Assembly: GCF_902497775.2 (NCBI RefSeq) | Contig: NZ_OZ024668.1 | Coordinates: 62,001-126,000, forward strand | DNA from: Pseudomonas fluorescens | GTDB taxonomy: Bacteria; Pseudomonadota; Gammaproteobacteria; Pseudomonadales; Pseudomonadaceae | Direction: 5' to 3' | DNA: 64,000 bases | Shown: piece by piece, positions 35,929 to 43,741 of the stretch | Layout of the letters: every line of letters begins with the position of its first letter | Position numbering within the stretch: position 1 is the first letter of the stretch | Position numbers and translations under genes: made by a program | Notes under the pieces: model-generated | What the model was told of the DNA's origin: nothing | The model's input: the letters and a program-made list of their open reading frames with translations, nothing else | The model's database searches: none

Positions 35929-37521
35929 TCAGTCCTTGAGTTGATTCCACTCCAGGCCAAAACGGGCCAGGTATTTGCGCAGGCGGTCGGCGTCGTTGGG
36001 TTTGTCCTTTTCCAGGCGTGACACATCGAATAGCTGGCGCCCGGCTTCGGACAAGGTGCGGGCGTTGCGGCAAGCCTTGAGCACGGCTTGCAGTTGCAGG
36101 CGGTCGAACTGGTCCAGCGCCTTGTCGCCGAGCAATGCCGCGAGCGGGTCGGCCTCCTGGGCCAGGCCCCAGGCATGCTGCAGGCGTTGGATTTCCTCCA
36201 GCACCAGCACTTCGTCGATACGCCCGCTGTCGGCCAGGGTGGCCATGCGCGTGATCGAGGCCGACAGCTCGCGAAAGTTGCCGGCCCAGCGCGCCTGCGG
36301 CGAATTGGCAAAGGCCAGGTAGCGGCGCTTGGCTTCGAGATTGAAGCGCACCTGGCGGTTCTGTTCGCGGGCATGGCGCTGCAGTTCGAAATCGATGTTC
36401 GGCTCGATGTCTTCGCGGCGCCCGGCCAACCCCGGCAGCTCGAAGGTCCACAGGTTGATGCGCGCGTACAGGTCTTCGCGGAACAGCCCTTCGGCAACCC
36501 GGCTGCGCAGGTCGCGGTGGGTGCCGGCGATCAGTTGGAAGTCGCTCTCGACTTCACGGTCCGAGCCCAGCGGGAAGAAGCGTTTTTCTTCGATGGCCTT
36601 GAGCAGCATGGCCTGTTCGTCGGCGCCCAGTTCGCCGATTTCATCGAGGAACAACATGCCGCCGTCGGCTGCGCGTAGCAAGCCTTCGCGGGCGTTCTGG
36701 GCGCCGGTGAAGGCGCCTTTGCTATGGCCAAACAACGTCGACATGGCGCCGTCGCCGCGCAAGGTGGCGCAGTTCACCTCGACAAAGCGCCCCTCCAGCT
36801 GATGGCGACCGCGCTTGAGCTCATAGATGCGCCGGGCCAGGAAGGACTTGCCGGCGCCGGTCGGGCCGACCAGCAGCATCGGCGCCCGCGAGCGCAAGGC
36901 CACTCGCTCGATCTGCTCGATGGAGCGGTTGAAGGCGGCGTTGCGGGTGGCGATGCCGGCCTTGAGAAAATTCAGGCTGTCGGCCTGCTCGCGTTGAAAG
37001 CGCGAGGCGATGTGATCGTAGCGCGACAGGTCGAGGTCAATCAGCGTGCTGGTGCCGGCCGGGTCGGCGGTGTCTTCCTTGCCGCGCGCTGGCGAGGTCT
37101 GGATCAGTCGCGCCGGCAGGTAGCGCGCTTCGGTGAGCAGGAACCAGCAGATCTGCGCGACGTGGGTGCCGGTGGTGATGTGCACCAGGTAGTCCTCGTG
37201 CTCGGTGTCGAACGGGTAGGCGCTGGCAAAATCGTGCAGCGCGCCGTAGACCTCCTCGAAGTCCCAGGGGTTGCGCAGCACCAGGGGCTGCAGGCGCACC
37301 TCGGTGTGTGGCGAGATGCTCTGGATGTCGTCGCGAATGCGCTCGGCCAGGCCCAGGTCGCGGGCGCTGGTGCCGTGGATCAGTTCCAGGCGATCGATCG
37401 GCATGCTCGCTTGCTGGCACAGGCTGATGGTCGGTCGCCAGCGTTGCCAGCGCGCCGCGCCTTTGCCGTTGCGATCGAGTGTGGTGCCAAGAAAGCCGAT
37501 GGCGACGCTACGCTTGTCCAT
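35929..37521 (-). CDS. rtcR: RtcR, sigma-54-dependent activator of RNA repair
   Basis: A 530-residue activator. The N-terminal 180 residues are a CARF-like sensory domain (VHITTGTHVAQICWFLL region), which in RtcR responds to damaged RNA ends. The AAA+ domain has Walker A GPTGAGKS (219-226), the sigma-54 loop GAFTGA (269-274) and Walker B FLDEIGE (291-297). The C-terminus ends in a helical DNA-binding region. It is divergent from slipin-rtcB-rlaP across a 600-nt region with IHF and sigma-54 sites. Confidence 0.95.
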   Translation of the reverse strand: MDKRSVAIGFLGTTLDRNGKGAARWQRWRPTISLCQQASMPIDRLELIHGTSARDLGLAERIRDDIQSISPHTEVRLQPLVLRNPWDFEEVYGALHDFASAYPFDTEHEDYLVHITTGTHVAQICWFLLTEARYLPARLIQTSPARGKEDTADPAGTSTLIDLDLSRYDHIASRFQREQADSLNFLKAGIATRNAAFNRSIEQIERVALRSRAPMLLVGPTGAGKSFLARRIYELKRGRHQLEGRFVEVNCATLRGDGAMSTLFGHSKGAFTGAQNAREGLLRAADGGMLFLDEIGELGADEQAMLLKAIEEKRFFPLGSDREVESDFQLIAGTHRDLRSRVAEGLFREDLYARINLWTFELPGLAGRREDIEPNIDFELQRHAREQNRQVRFNLEAKRRYLAFANSPQARWAGNFRELSASITRMATLADSGRIDEVLVLEEIQRLQHAWGLAQEADPLAALLGDKALDQFDRLQLQAVLKACRNARTLSEAGRQLFDVSRLEKDKPNDADRLRKYLARFGLEWNQLKD

Positions 37522-37630
37522 GTCGTTTTAGCTCAAGAGATAAATACGTATCTGATGATATATAAAAATCTTGTCTTCTGTGGGCCAAAAAAATACAAGA
37601 GATCAAAAAATTAAAAATAAAACTTATATA

Positions 37631-37643
37631 AATCAATAAGTTA
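37631..37643 (+). promoter_or_regulatory. IHF site, exact consensus
   Basis: AATCAATAAGTTA matches WATCAANNNNTTR at every position and lies 30 nt upstream of the -24 box in an A/T-rich stretch (37525-37660) unlike the surrounding GC-rich DNA. IHF would bend DNA so RtcR, bound further upstream, can contact sigma-54 polymerase. Confidence 0.75.
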
Positions 37644-37672
37644 AAAGTTAATTCGGCTCTGAATTCAAAACC

Positions 37673-37688
37673 TGGCACGCCCCTCGCA
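37673..37688 (+). promoter_or_regulatory. Sigma-54 promoter of slipin-rtcB-rlaP
   Basis: TGGCAC-GCCCC-TCGCA matches the -24/-12 consensus TGGCAC-N5-TTGCW with one substitution and exact spacing. The GG at 37674-37675 and GC at 37686-37687 are intact. The start of transcription is expected near 37698, giving a leader of about 420 nt before the slipin ATG. Confidence 0.85.
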
Positions 37689-37697
37689 ATATCTTCC

Positions 37698-38118
37698 TCG
37701 ACCGCATCGCCAAGCAGGCCAACGGGACGGGGTTTACATCCCCGCCGGTGCACGAGCCCACCCCAGGTGTTGGTGTCGTGCATGCCGCCGCCGCAACGAG
37801 CAGTCGCTAGCGTGGCTCCTCACGGAGACGCTGGTCTCGAGGCCTGACTCGAACCTCTCATACCCTCCAAGGTATCTCGAATGTTGTACCCGCCGGTGGG
37901 GCGTAGCCAGGGAAGGCTGCAAGGTGCGCAAGGAGCGTACACGCCCACCGCCGATTTGCCCGGCTTGCCGGCCGGGCCCGGAGCAAGGCAGTTGCCGGAC
38001 CGCAGGACGCGGTCAGTGGACAGGACGTCCCGGCAACCGACTCCTCCGGGCCACGCCCGCAACGCTCGGCTCTTTGGCAACACCGGCACCAAGGACTTAA
38101 TTGCACAGGATGACCCAG
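37698..38118 (+). ncRNA. Long structured leader RNA of the RNA-repair operon
   Basis: About 420 nt without a plausible gene between the sigma-54 promoter and slipin. By eye it folds into a chain of hairpins: 37728-37744 (anticodon-arm shape, 7-nt loop TTTACAT), 37749-37782, 37809-37832, 37833-37855, 37860-37875, a three-way junction closed by 37894-37904/37941-37950 with inner hairpins 37905-37918 (loop AGGGAA) and 37924-37940 (loop AAGGA), then 37958-37977, 37978-37998, 37999-38013 and 38018-38030 (both loops AGGAC). It may be a regulatory leader or a processed small RNA; no known family is claimed. Confidence 0.7.
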
Positions 38119-39264
38119 ATGAAACTGTTGAAACGCTTTATCGTGAAAAAGAACGAACGCGGCCTGTTGTTTTGCGAAGGCGACTTTGTGTCGATCCTGG
38201 AGCCGGGCGTGCACAAGCGTTTCGACCTGCACAACCGGCTGACGGTAGAAACCTTCAGCCTCAATACTTCGCTGTTCGAACATCGCCTGGCCGGCTACCT
38301 GCGCCAAAGCGAGCCGGCCCTGGTCGAGCAGTATTTCCAGCGCATGGACCTGGCGGAAAACGAAGCCGGCCTGCGTTTTGAAGACGGCGCCCTGGTCGAG
38401 TTGTTGGCCCCCGGCAGCCGCCAGCTGTACTGGAAAGGCCAGAGCGCGCAGACCCTGCAGCGCATCGACCTGAGCCAGACCTATCGCCTGGATGCCACCC
38501 TGGTGGCCCAGCTCAACCAGCCGAAACTGCGTGGCCGTAATCTGGCCGGGCTGGATGCGGCGTTGTTGGCGGCGGTCCCTGCGTTCCATGTGGGTGTGCT
38601 CAAGGTCGATGGCGTGGTGGTCGAATTGCTCGGGGCCGGGCAGTACGGCTTCTGGCGCTTCAACCGTCAGGTCAGCGTCGAGATGGTCGATATGCGTATC
38701 CAGGCCATGGAAATCAGCGGGCAGGAAATCCTTACCCGCGACAAAGTCAGCCTGCGCCTGAATCTTGCGGCCAACTGGCGCTACAGCGATGTGCTCGGTG
38801 CGTTCGCGCAGTTGAGCAAGCCGCTGGAGCATCTGTACCGCGAGGTGCAGTTCGGCCTGCGGGCGGCGGTGGGCACCCGCACCCTCGATGAGTTGCTGGA
38901 AAACAAGCAGTTGATCGACGATTCGGTCGGCCAGTACCTGCAGGAAAAACTCGCCGGTAGCGGCATCGAAGTCAGCGGCCTGGGGGTGCGCGACATCATC
39001 CTCCCGGGCGAGATGAAAACCTTGCTGGCGCAGGTGGTGGAGGCGGAGAAAGCGGCGCAAGCCAACGTCATCCGCCGCCGTGAAGAGACCTCGGCGACCC
39101 GTTCGCTGCTCAACACCGCCAAGGTCATGGAAGACAACCCGACGGCCCTGCGCCTGAAGGAACTGGAAACCCTGGAGCGGGTAGCCGAGCGCATCGACCG
39201 GATTTCGGTGTTCGGCGGCCTGGATCAGGTGTTGAATGGTCTGGTCAGCATCAAGGCCGGATGA
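38119..39264 (+). CDS. Slipin-family (SPFH/band-7) protein of the RtcB locus
   Basis: A 381-residue SPFH protein without the N-terminal membrane hairpin of classical slipins. Three related beta units precede the SPFH core: about residues 12-45 (GLLFCEGDFVSILEPGVHKR), 81-117 (GLRFEDGALVELLAPG) and 156-192 (GVLKVDGVVVELLGAGQYGF). The core carries EISGQEILTRDKVSLRLNL and a coiled helix (EAEKAAQANVIRRREE). ATG 38119 has AGGA 8 nt upstream; ATG 38110 is possible. Slipins co-occur with RtcB in RNA-repair operons; the role is not settled. Confidence 0.86.
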   Translation: MKLLKRFIVKKNERGLLFCEGDFVSILEPGVHKRFDLHNRLTVETFSLNTSLFEHRLAGYLRQSEPALVEQYFQRMDLAENEAGLRFEDGALVELLAPGSRQLYWKGQSAQTLQRIDLSQTYRLDATLVAQLNQPKLRGRNLAGLDAALLAAVPAFHVGVLKVDGVVVELLGAGQYGFWRFNRQVSVEMVDMRIQAMEISGQEILTRDKVSLRLNLAANWRYSDVLGAFAQLSKPLEHLYREVQFGLRAAVGTRTLDELLENKQLIDDSVGQYLQEKLAGSGIEVSGLGVRDIILPGEMKTLLAQVVEAEKAAQANVIRRREETSATRSLLNTAKVMEDNPTALRLKELETLERVAERIDRISVFGGLDQVLNGLVSIKAG

Positions 39265-39318
39265 GGTTTGCCGGGCTCAAGCAGCCCGGCAGCAACAGAT
39301 AAAACTGGAAATACGACA

Positions 39319-40524
39319 ATGAACATACTTGAAGTGGCCGGCGGCAAGCCGATCAAGCTCTGGACCGACGGCGTCCCGGTGGATGAGGGCGCCCGTGAGC
39401 AACTGCTGAACACCGCGAAGATGCCGTTCATCTTCAAGCACCTGGCGGTGATGCCCGATGTGCACCTGGGCAAGGGCTCGACCATCGGCAGCGTGATCCC
39501 GACCCTGGGCGCAATCATCCCGGCGGCGGTCGGCGTCGACATCGGCTGCGGCATGATCGCTGCGCGTACCTCGCTGACCGCCAGCGACCTGCCGGACAAC
39601 CTGCACGGCCTGCGCTCGGCGATCGAAAAGGCCGTGCCCCACGGCAAGACCTTCGGGCGTCGCGACCAGGGCGCCTGGGACAGCGTACCGAGCCTGGCCG
39701 ACCATGCCTGGCACGACCTGGCGGCGCGCTTCAAGGCGATCACCGACAAGTACCCGAAGCTTGAGAAAACCAACAACCGCCAGCACCTGGGCACCCTTGG
39801 CGGCGGCAATCATTTCATCGAGGTGTGCCTGGATGAAGCCAACCGCGTCTGGTTCATGCTGCACAGCGGTTCGCGCGGGGTTGGCAATGCCATCGGCAAC
39901 CTGTTCATTGAACTGGCCCAGGCTGATATGCGCCAGCACATCGCCAACCTGCCGGACCGCAACCTGGCCTATTTCGAAGAAGGCAGCCGGCACTTTGCCG
40001 ACTACGTCGAAGCGGTGGAATGGGCCCAGGACTTCGCCCGGCAGAACCGTGCGTTGATGATGCATGCGGTGATCGCCGCGACGCGCAAAGTGCTTGGCAA
40101 ACCCTTCGAGGCCAACCTCGAAGCGGTCAACTGCCACCACAACTATGTGCAGCGCGAGCATCACTTTGGCCACGACGTGCTGGTCACCCGCAAGGGCGCG
40201 GTGTCGGCCCAAAAGGGTGAGCTAGGGATCATTCCTGGCTCCATGGGGGCGAAGAGTTTCATCGTTCGCGGCTTGGGCAACGAAGAGGCGTTCTGCTCCT
40301 GCAGTCACGGTGCCGGGCGGGTGATGAGCCGCACCCGGGCCAAGCAGGCGTTCACCGTCGAGGATCAGCGCCGCGCCACTGCCCATGTCGAATGCCGCAA
40401 GGACAAGGACGTGATCGATGAGATCCCCATGGCCTACAAGGACATCGACGCGGTGATGCAAGCCCAACGCGAGCTGGTGGAAGTGGTGCACACCCTGCGT
40501 CAGGTAGTGTGCGTAAAGGGATAG
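39319..40524 (+). CDS. rtcB: RNA-splicing ligase RtcB
   Basis: A 401-residue GTP-dependent ligase that seals RNA 2',3'-cyclic phosphate or 3'-phosphate to 5'-OH ends. Mn2+ ligands are recognisable: PDVHLGKG (about 46-53), VDIGCGM with Asp74 and Cys77, GGGNHF with His165, and HSGSRG with His182. The guanylylated His330 sits in CSHGAGR. It starts 54 nt after slipin and ends 13 nt before rlaP. No rtcA cyclase gene is present, so healing relies on RtcB's own phosphodiesterase step. Confidence 0.96.
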   Translation: MNILEVAGGKPIKLWTDGVPVDEGAREQLLNTAKMPFIFKHLAVMPDVHLGKGSTIGSVIPTLGAIIPAAVGVDIGCGMIAARTSLTASDLPDNLHGLRSAIEKAVPHGKTFGRRDQGAWDSVPSLADHAWHDLAARFKAITDKYPKLEKTNNRQHLGTLGGGNHFIEVCLDEANRVWFMLHSGSRGVGNAIGNLFIELAQADMRQHIANLPDRNLAYFEEGSRHFADYVEAVEWAQDFARQNRALMMHAVIAATRKVLGKPFEANLEAVNCHHNYVQREHHFGHDVLVTRKGAVSAQKGELGIIPGSMGAKSFIVRGLGNEEAFCSCSHGAGRVMSRTRAKQAFTVEDQRRATAHVECRKDKDVIDEIPMAYKDIDAVMQAQRELVEVVHTLRQVVCVKG

Positions 40525-40537
40525 GAAGGGATACACC

Positions 40538-41335
40538 ATGAACAAGGAAGACCGTCACCCACTGCCGGGCGCCATGCGCGAGTGGGTGCTTGATGAGTTG
40601 CGCCGGGTCGAGCGCGAGCACGACGTTACCGTGCTCTACGCTTGCGAATCCGGTAGCCGCGCCTGGGGCTTTGCCTCCACCGACAGCGACTTCGACGTGC
40701 GCTTCATCTACGTGCCGCGCCAGGACTGGTACCTGCGCGTCGATGAGCCGCGCGACGTGATCGAACGGCCACTGACCGACGAGCTGGACATCAGCGGCTG
40801 GGAACTGCGCAAGACCTTGAAGCTGCTGCGCAACTCCAACCCGACCCTGCTTGAGTGGCTCGGTTCGCCGCTGGTGTATCGTGCCGAGCCCGGTGCGGTG
40901 GAGTCACTGCGCGCGCTGGCGCTGAGGTTCTACAGCGCAAGGGCCGCGCGGCATCATTACCTGTCGATGGCGAAAAAGAACCACCGCGACTTCCTCCAGG
41001 GCGCGCAGGTGCGCTTCAAAAAGTACCTGTACGTACTGCGCTCGCTGTTGGCCGTGCGCTGGATCGACCTGGGCCTGGGCATGCCGCCGACGGCCTTTGC
41101 CGATCTGCTGGCGGGCACCTTGAGCGAGCCGCAAATGCTCGCCGAGATCGATGAGTTGCTGCGTATCAAGCGCCAGGCGGTCGAGGCTGACTACGGGCCT
41201 CGGCGGGTGTTGCTGCACCAGTTCATCGATAATGCGTTGCTGCGTGCTGAAACCTCGCCGACGTTGCCGAGGTTGCGCGGTGATACGCAACTGCTGGATG
41301 ACTATTTGCGCGATACTGTGCGGTGTTATTCATAG
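40538..41335 (+). CDS. RlaP-type nucleotidyltransferase
   Basis: A 265-residue DNA polymerase beta-superfamily nucleotidyltransferase. The motif GSRAWGFASTDSDFDVR (39-55) gives GS and the metal-binding pair Asp51/Asp53; a third acid probably lies in the DELDISGWELRK stretch. This is the RlaP (RNA-ligase-associated) group, predicted to add nucleotides to RNA ends during repair. It is the third gene of the slipin-rtcB-rlaP unit. Its stop codon lies inside an 18-bp sequence that is repeated 1.1 kb downstream. Confidence 0.85.
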   Translation: MNKEDRHPLPGAMREWVLDELRRVEREHDVTVLYACESGSRAWGFASTDSDFDVRFIYVPRQDWYLRVDEPRDVIERPLTDELDISGWELRKTLKLLRNSNPTLLEWLGSPLVYRAEPGAVESLRALALRFYSARAARHHYLSMAKKNHRDFLQGAQVRFKKYLYVLRSLLAVRWIDLGLGMPPTAFADLLAGTLSEPQMLAEIDELLRIKRQAVEADYGPRRVLLHQFIDNALLRAETSPTLPRLRGDTQLLDDYLRDTVRCYS

Positions 41336-41338
41336 GAA
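41321..41338 (+). repeat. 18-bp direct repeat, copy 1
   Basis: CGGTGTTATTCATAGGAA covers the last codons and stop of rlaP. An exact copy occurs at 42422-42439, right after the next gene. Confidence 0.9.
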
Positions 41339-41384
41339 GCGCGCCTGGCGTGTCTTCCCTGTCGAAAGGACTCGAAACGTTTTC

Positions 41385-42416
41385 ATGCCTGACAGTAAAT
41401 ACCAGCGCCTCCCCCATGCCGGAGACTTCGAACACGTCTCCGGTACCCAGATCGTCTACCTGTCGCCCAAGCCGTTGCCCACGGGTGTAGAAGCCTACAG
41501 CTACCGGCATTTGCATCGTGATGCCAATGAGGTTTACCTGGACTTCGGTATCGGCCGGGGCAACTTCGAATTCATGGCCCGCTGCGGTATCGCCGCCGTT
41601 ATGGCTGTGGTGAGCTGCTTTGTGATGACGGCGTTTCTCGGGGCCTGGGTGCGGCGTATGCGTGAGCCGTTCTGGGAGGGGGTCTACGACTTTCTCGCAA
41701 CACCGCCTATCTGGGGTTTTATTGGGCTATTGGCGTCGATGTACGTGGTCATATTTTGCCTGGCCGTGCGCCAGCTCAGCGTCCAGCCGCCGATCCGCTT
41801 CAATCGCCAGCGCCGTGAAGTGGCCATGGTGCCGAAGAAGGGCGTCGCACCCCAGTATGTGCCCTGGGAAGAGGTCATCGCCTGTGTCTCGGCCGGGCAA
41901 CTGGTCACCGAATACGCGGTGATGCCCGAGTTCAAACTGATGATCGGCCTGCGTGACGCCACAAGCGGCAATGTCCTGTGGCTGACCGTGGCCTGTGGCA
42001 GCCTGCGCGGTGCAGTGGCCGAATGGGAGGCGATTCGCGCCTACATGGAAGAGGGCCCGGCAGCCTTGCCGGAACCGCCGTCAGAAGAGTTCGAAGAGGG
42101 CACGGTGGCGTTTTTCCACATGGCCCGCATCGGCTATCGCGACAACTTTCCGTGGCTGCAGTATGTGTTTGGCTTTCTGTTCGTTCAGGCGTTCGGTGGC
42201 TGGACCTTGCCGTGCCATCTCTCCAACTGGGTTAACAATCGCCCCAGAGCAAAGTTTCCCAAAGCGGTGCGGGAGTGGTCCAAACCCTTGCCGGTGGACC
42301 AGCATGCGCGGCCCAGCGAGGCGCTACTCAAAGAAAGTGACGAGGTGCGCAAGGCCTTTCGCCGTGGGCAGAACCTGCTGGATTACTTCAAGGTGAAATT
42401 TGCCGAACCGGCCTAA
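41385..42416 (+). CDS. Membrane protein of unknown function, DUF6708-like
   Basis: A 343-residue protein with two hydrophobic helices near residues 66-90 and 105-127 (AAVMAVVSCFVMTAFLGAW and IWGFIGLLASMYVVIFCLAV), a soluble middle domain (FNRQRREVAMVPKKGVAPQYVPW) and a C-terminal hydrophobic segment. The layout fits DUF6708 proteins, some of which lie near secretion-system effectors; this assignment is tentative. The gene is flanked by an 18-bp direct repeat, suggesting gain by duplication or recombination. ATG 41385 starts MPDSKYQRLPHAG; the Shine-Dalgarno is weak (GAAAGGA 14 nt upstream). Confidence 0.65.
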   Translation: MPDSKYQRLPHAGDFEHVSGTQIVYLSPKPLPTGVEAYSYRHLHRDANEVYLDFGIGRGNFEFMARCGIAAVMAVVSCFVMTAFLGAWVRRMREPFWEGVYDFLATPPIWGFIGLLASMYVVIFCLAVRQLSVQPPIRFNRQRREVAMVPKKGVAPQYVPWEEVIACVSAGQLVTEYAVMPEFKLMIGLRDATSGNVLWLTVACGSLRGAVAEWEAIRAYMEEGPAALPEPPSEEFEEGTVAFFHMARIGYRDNFPWLQYVFGFLFVQAFGGWTLPCHLSNWVNNRPRAKFPKAVREWSKPLPVDQHARPSEALLKESDEVRKAFRRGQNLLDYFKVKFAEPA

Positions 42417-42421
42417 CCGTT

Positions 42422-42439
42422 CGGTGTTATTCATAGGAA
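42422..42439 (+). repeat. 18-bp direct repeat, copy 2
   Basis: Exact copy of 41321-41338, 5 nt after the DUF6708-like stop. It is followed by TTGAGCATGAACAAGGA, and ATGAACAAGGA is also how rlaP begins, so a fragment of rlaP-like sequence may extend past the repeat. Confidence 0.9.
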
Positions 42440-42474
42440 TTGAGCATGAACAAGGACGTGGTTGAGAGGGCAGC

Positions 42475-42783
42475 ATGTTGAAACTGCGCTTGCGAGAACG
42501 CTGGCAACGTTTGCAGATAAGCGGCAGCGATCAGGTGGTGATGCTGCTGCTTTCAGTGATGGTCGGGTTGTGCATCGGGGCGGCGATCTGGACGGCCAAC
42601 CCCACATCCGGTTGCATTCGTCTGGGCCGTGGCACTAGCGGGCCGATCAGTTGTGATCCGCAGGTCATCATGGGTGAGGCGATGAACATCGTGCTGTTCG
42701 GCCTGCTGTTCGCCGCGCCGCTGCTCTATATGCTCGGCCGGCTACTGGTGCAGTTGTTCAGGCCGCTGAATACGCAACCTTGA
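42475..42783 (+). CDS. Small inner-membrane hypothetical protein
   Basis: A 102-residue protein with a basic N-terminus (LKLRLRERWQRLQ), a first membrane helix (VVMLLLSVMVGLCIGAAIW), a Cys-containing periplasmic loop with two Cys (GCIRLG, ISCDPQ) that may pair, and a second helix (NIVLFGLLFAAPLLYMLGRLL). No family is recognised. It follows the DUF6708-like gene and overlaps the convergent EamA gene by 42 nt at the 3' ends. A short ATG reading at 42446 stops after 11 codons. Confidence 0.6.
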   Translation: MLKLRLRERWQRLQISGSDQVVMLLLSVMVGLCIGAAIWTANPTSGCIRLGRGTSGPISCDPQVIMGEAMNIVLFGLLFAAPLLYMLGRLLVQLFRPLNTQP

Positions 42784-43644
42784 TGGCGCGTTCAATGCCA
42801 GCACACTGATCAACACAACCACAGCGCCGGCTATCACCAGCAGCGAAGGTTGCTCACCGAGCAGCAAGGCCGCGATCAGCATGGCGCAGGGTGGGATCAG
42901 GTACAGCGCCATGGTTGCCCGGCTGACCTCAGTGTGGCTCAGCACATAAGCCCAGCCCAGATAGGCCAGGGCGCTGGGAAATACACCCAGCATCAGCACG
43001 GCCAGGTTTGCCTGCAGCGGCGCGGCGCTCACCGCAGCGGCCAGGCCTGGCAAGTACACCAATAGCAGTGCCGTGCCGGCCCAGATGGTGTAGCTGACCA
43101 TGGTCAGGCCGTCGTAACGATGACCGTGCAGTTTCTGCAGGGTGAAGTAGATACTCCAAGACAGCGCGGCCAACAGTACCAGCAGGCCATGGGCGTCGAG
43201 CGCTCCTACTCCGTGATCACCTGCAACGACCATCGCTGCGCCGAGCATACCCAGCACCAGGCAGCCCCAGTGCCAGGCACTGACCTTCTGGCGCAGGACA
43301 AAACAGGCTATCAACAGGCTGAACAACGGTGTGGATTGCGCCAGCACACTGGACGCCCCGGCACTGATCCCGCGCTGGCCGAAATTAATCGCCACATGAT
43401 GCAAAAACACCGCGAACAGCCCAAGCAGCATCAACAGCGGCAGGTCCTTGAGCTGCGGCAGGCTGATGCCGCGCCACAGCGCGACAATCGCCATGAACAC
43501 CGACGCCACGATAAACCGCGCCAGGGCCAGATGGCCTGGGTCGTAACCTTGCAGGGCGATATGAATACCGGCGGGTGAGTACGCCCAGCACATCACCACG
43601 AACAGTGTCGCCAGGACGATTTTCAGGGGGTGGGTGCGTGGCAT
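42742..43644 (-). CDS. EamA/DMT-superfamily transporter
   Basis: A 300-residue protein with ten hydrophobic segments in two EamA repeats: the first from residue 10 (LATLFVVMCWAYSPAG), the second from about 155 (LLVLLAALSWSIYFTLQKL). Typical EamA positions such as ARFIVASVFM and PSALAYLGWAYVL are present. DMT pumps export metabolites or drugs; the substrate is unknown. It is divergent from a LysR regulator that may control it. Confidence 0.9.
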   Translation of the reverse strand: MPRTHPLKIVLATLFVVMCWAYSPAGIHIALQGYDPGHLALARFIVASVFMAIVALWRGISLPQLKDLPLLMLLGLFAVFLHHVAINFGQRGISAGASSVLAQSTPLFSLLIACFVLRQKVSAWHWGCLVLGMLGAAMVVAGDHGVGALDAHGLLVLLAALSWSIYFTLQKLHGHRYDGLTMVSYTIWAGTALLLVYLPGLAAAVSAAPLQANLAVLMLGVFPSALAYLGWAYVLSHTEVSRATMALYLIPPCAMLIAALLLGEQPSLLVIAGAVVVLISVLALNAPSRLRIQRPEQLHQ

Positions 43645-43741
43645 TGAAAGTCGCTCCAGAGGCAGGGAGCTTCAGTATCAGAAAGGCCTCTGCTCACCAC
43701 AATCGACTTATACTGAGCTGATCGTTCACTTTGGGTGATGT

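Noticed and set aside
37721..37760. Segment resembling an FMN riboswitch start (CGGGGTTTACATCCCCGCCGG then GAGCCC)
   Set aside because: The later RFN blocks (GGTCAGCAGATCTGGTGAGA-like and GGATGAAAGAAGG-like) are missing and no flavin gene follows; the likeness is confined to one hairpin and its flank.
42446..42481. Start of a second rlaP-like gene (ATGAACAAGGA)
   Set aside because: The frame stops after 11 codons; only the first 11 bases match rlaP, so it is at most a remnant.
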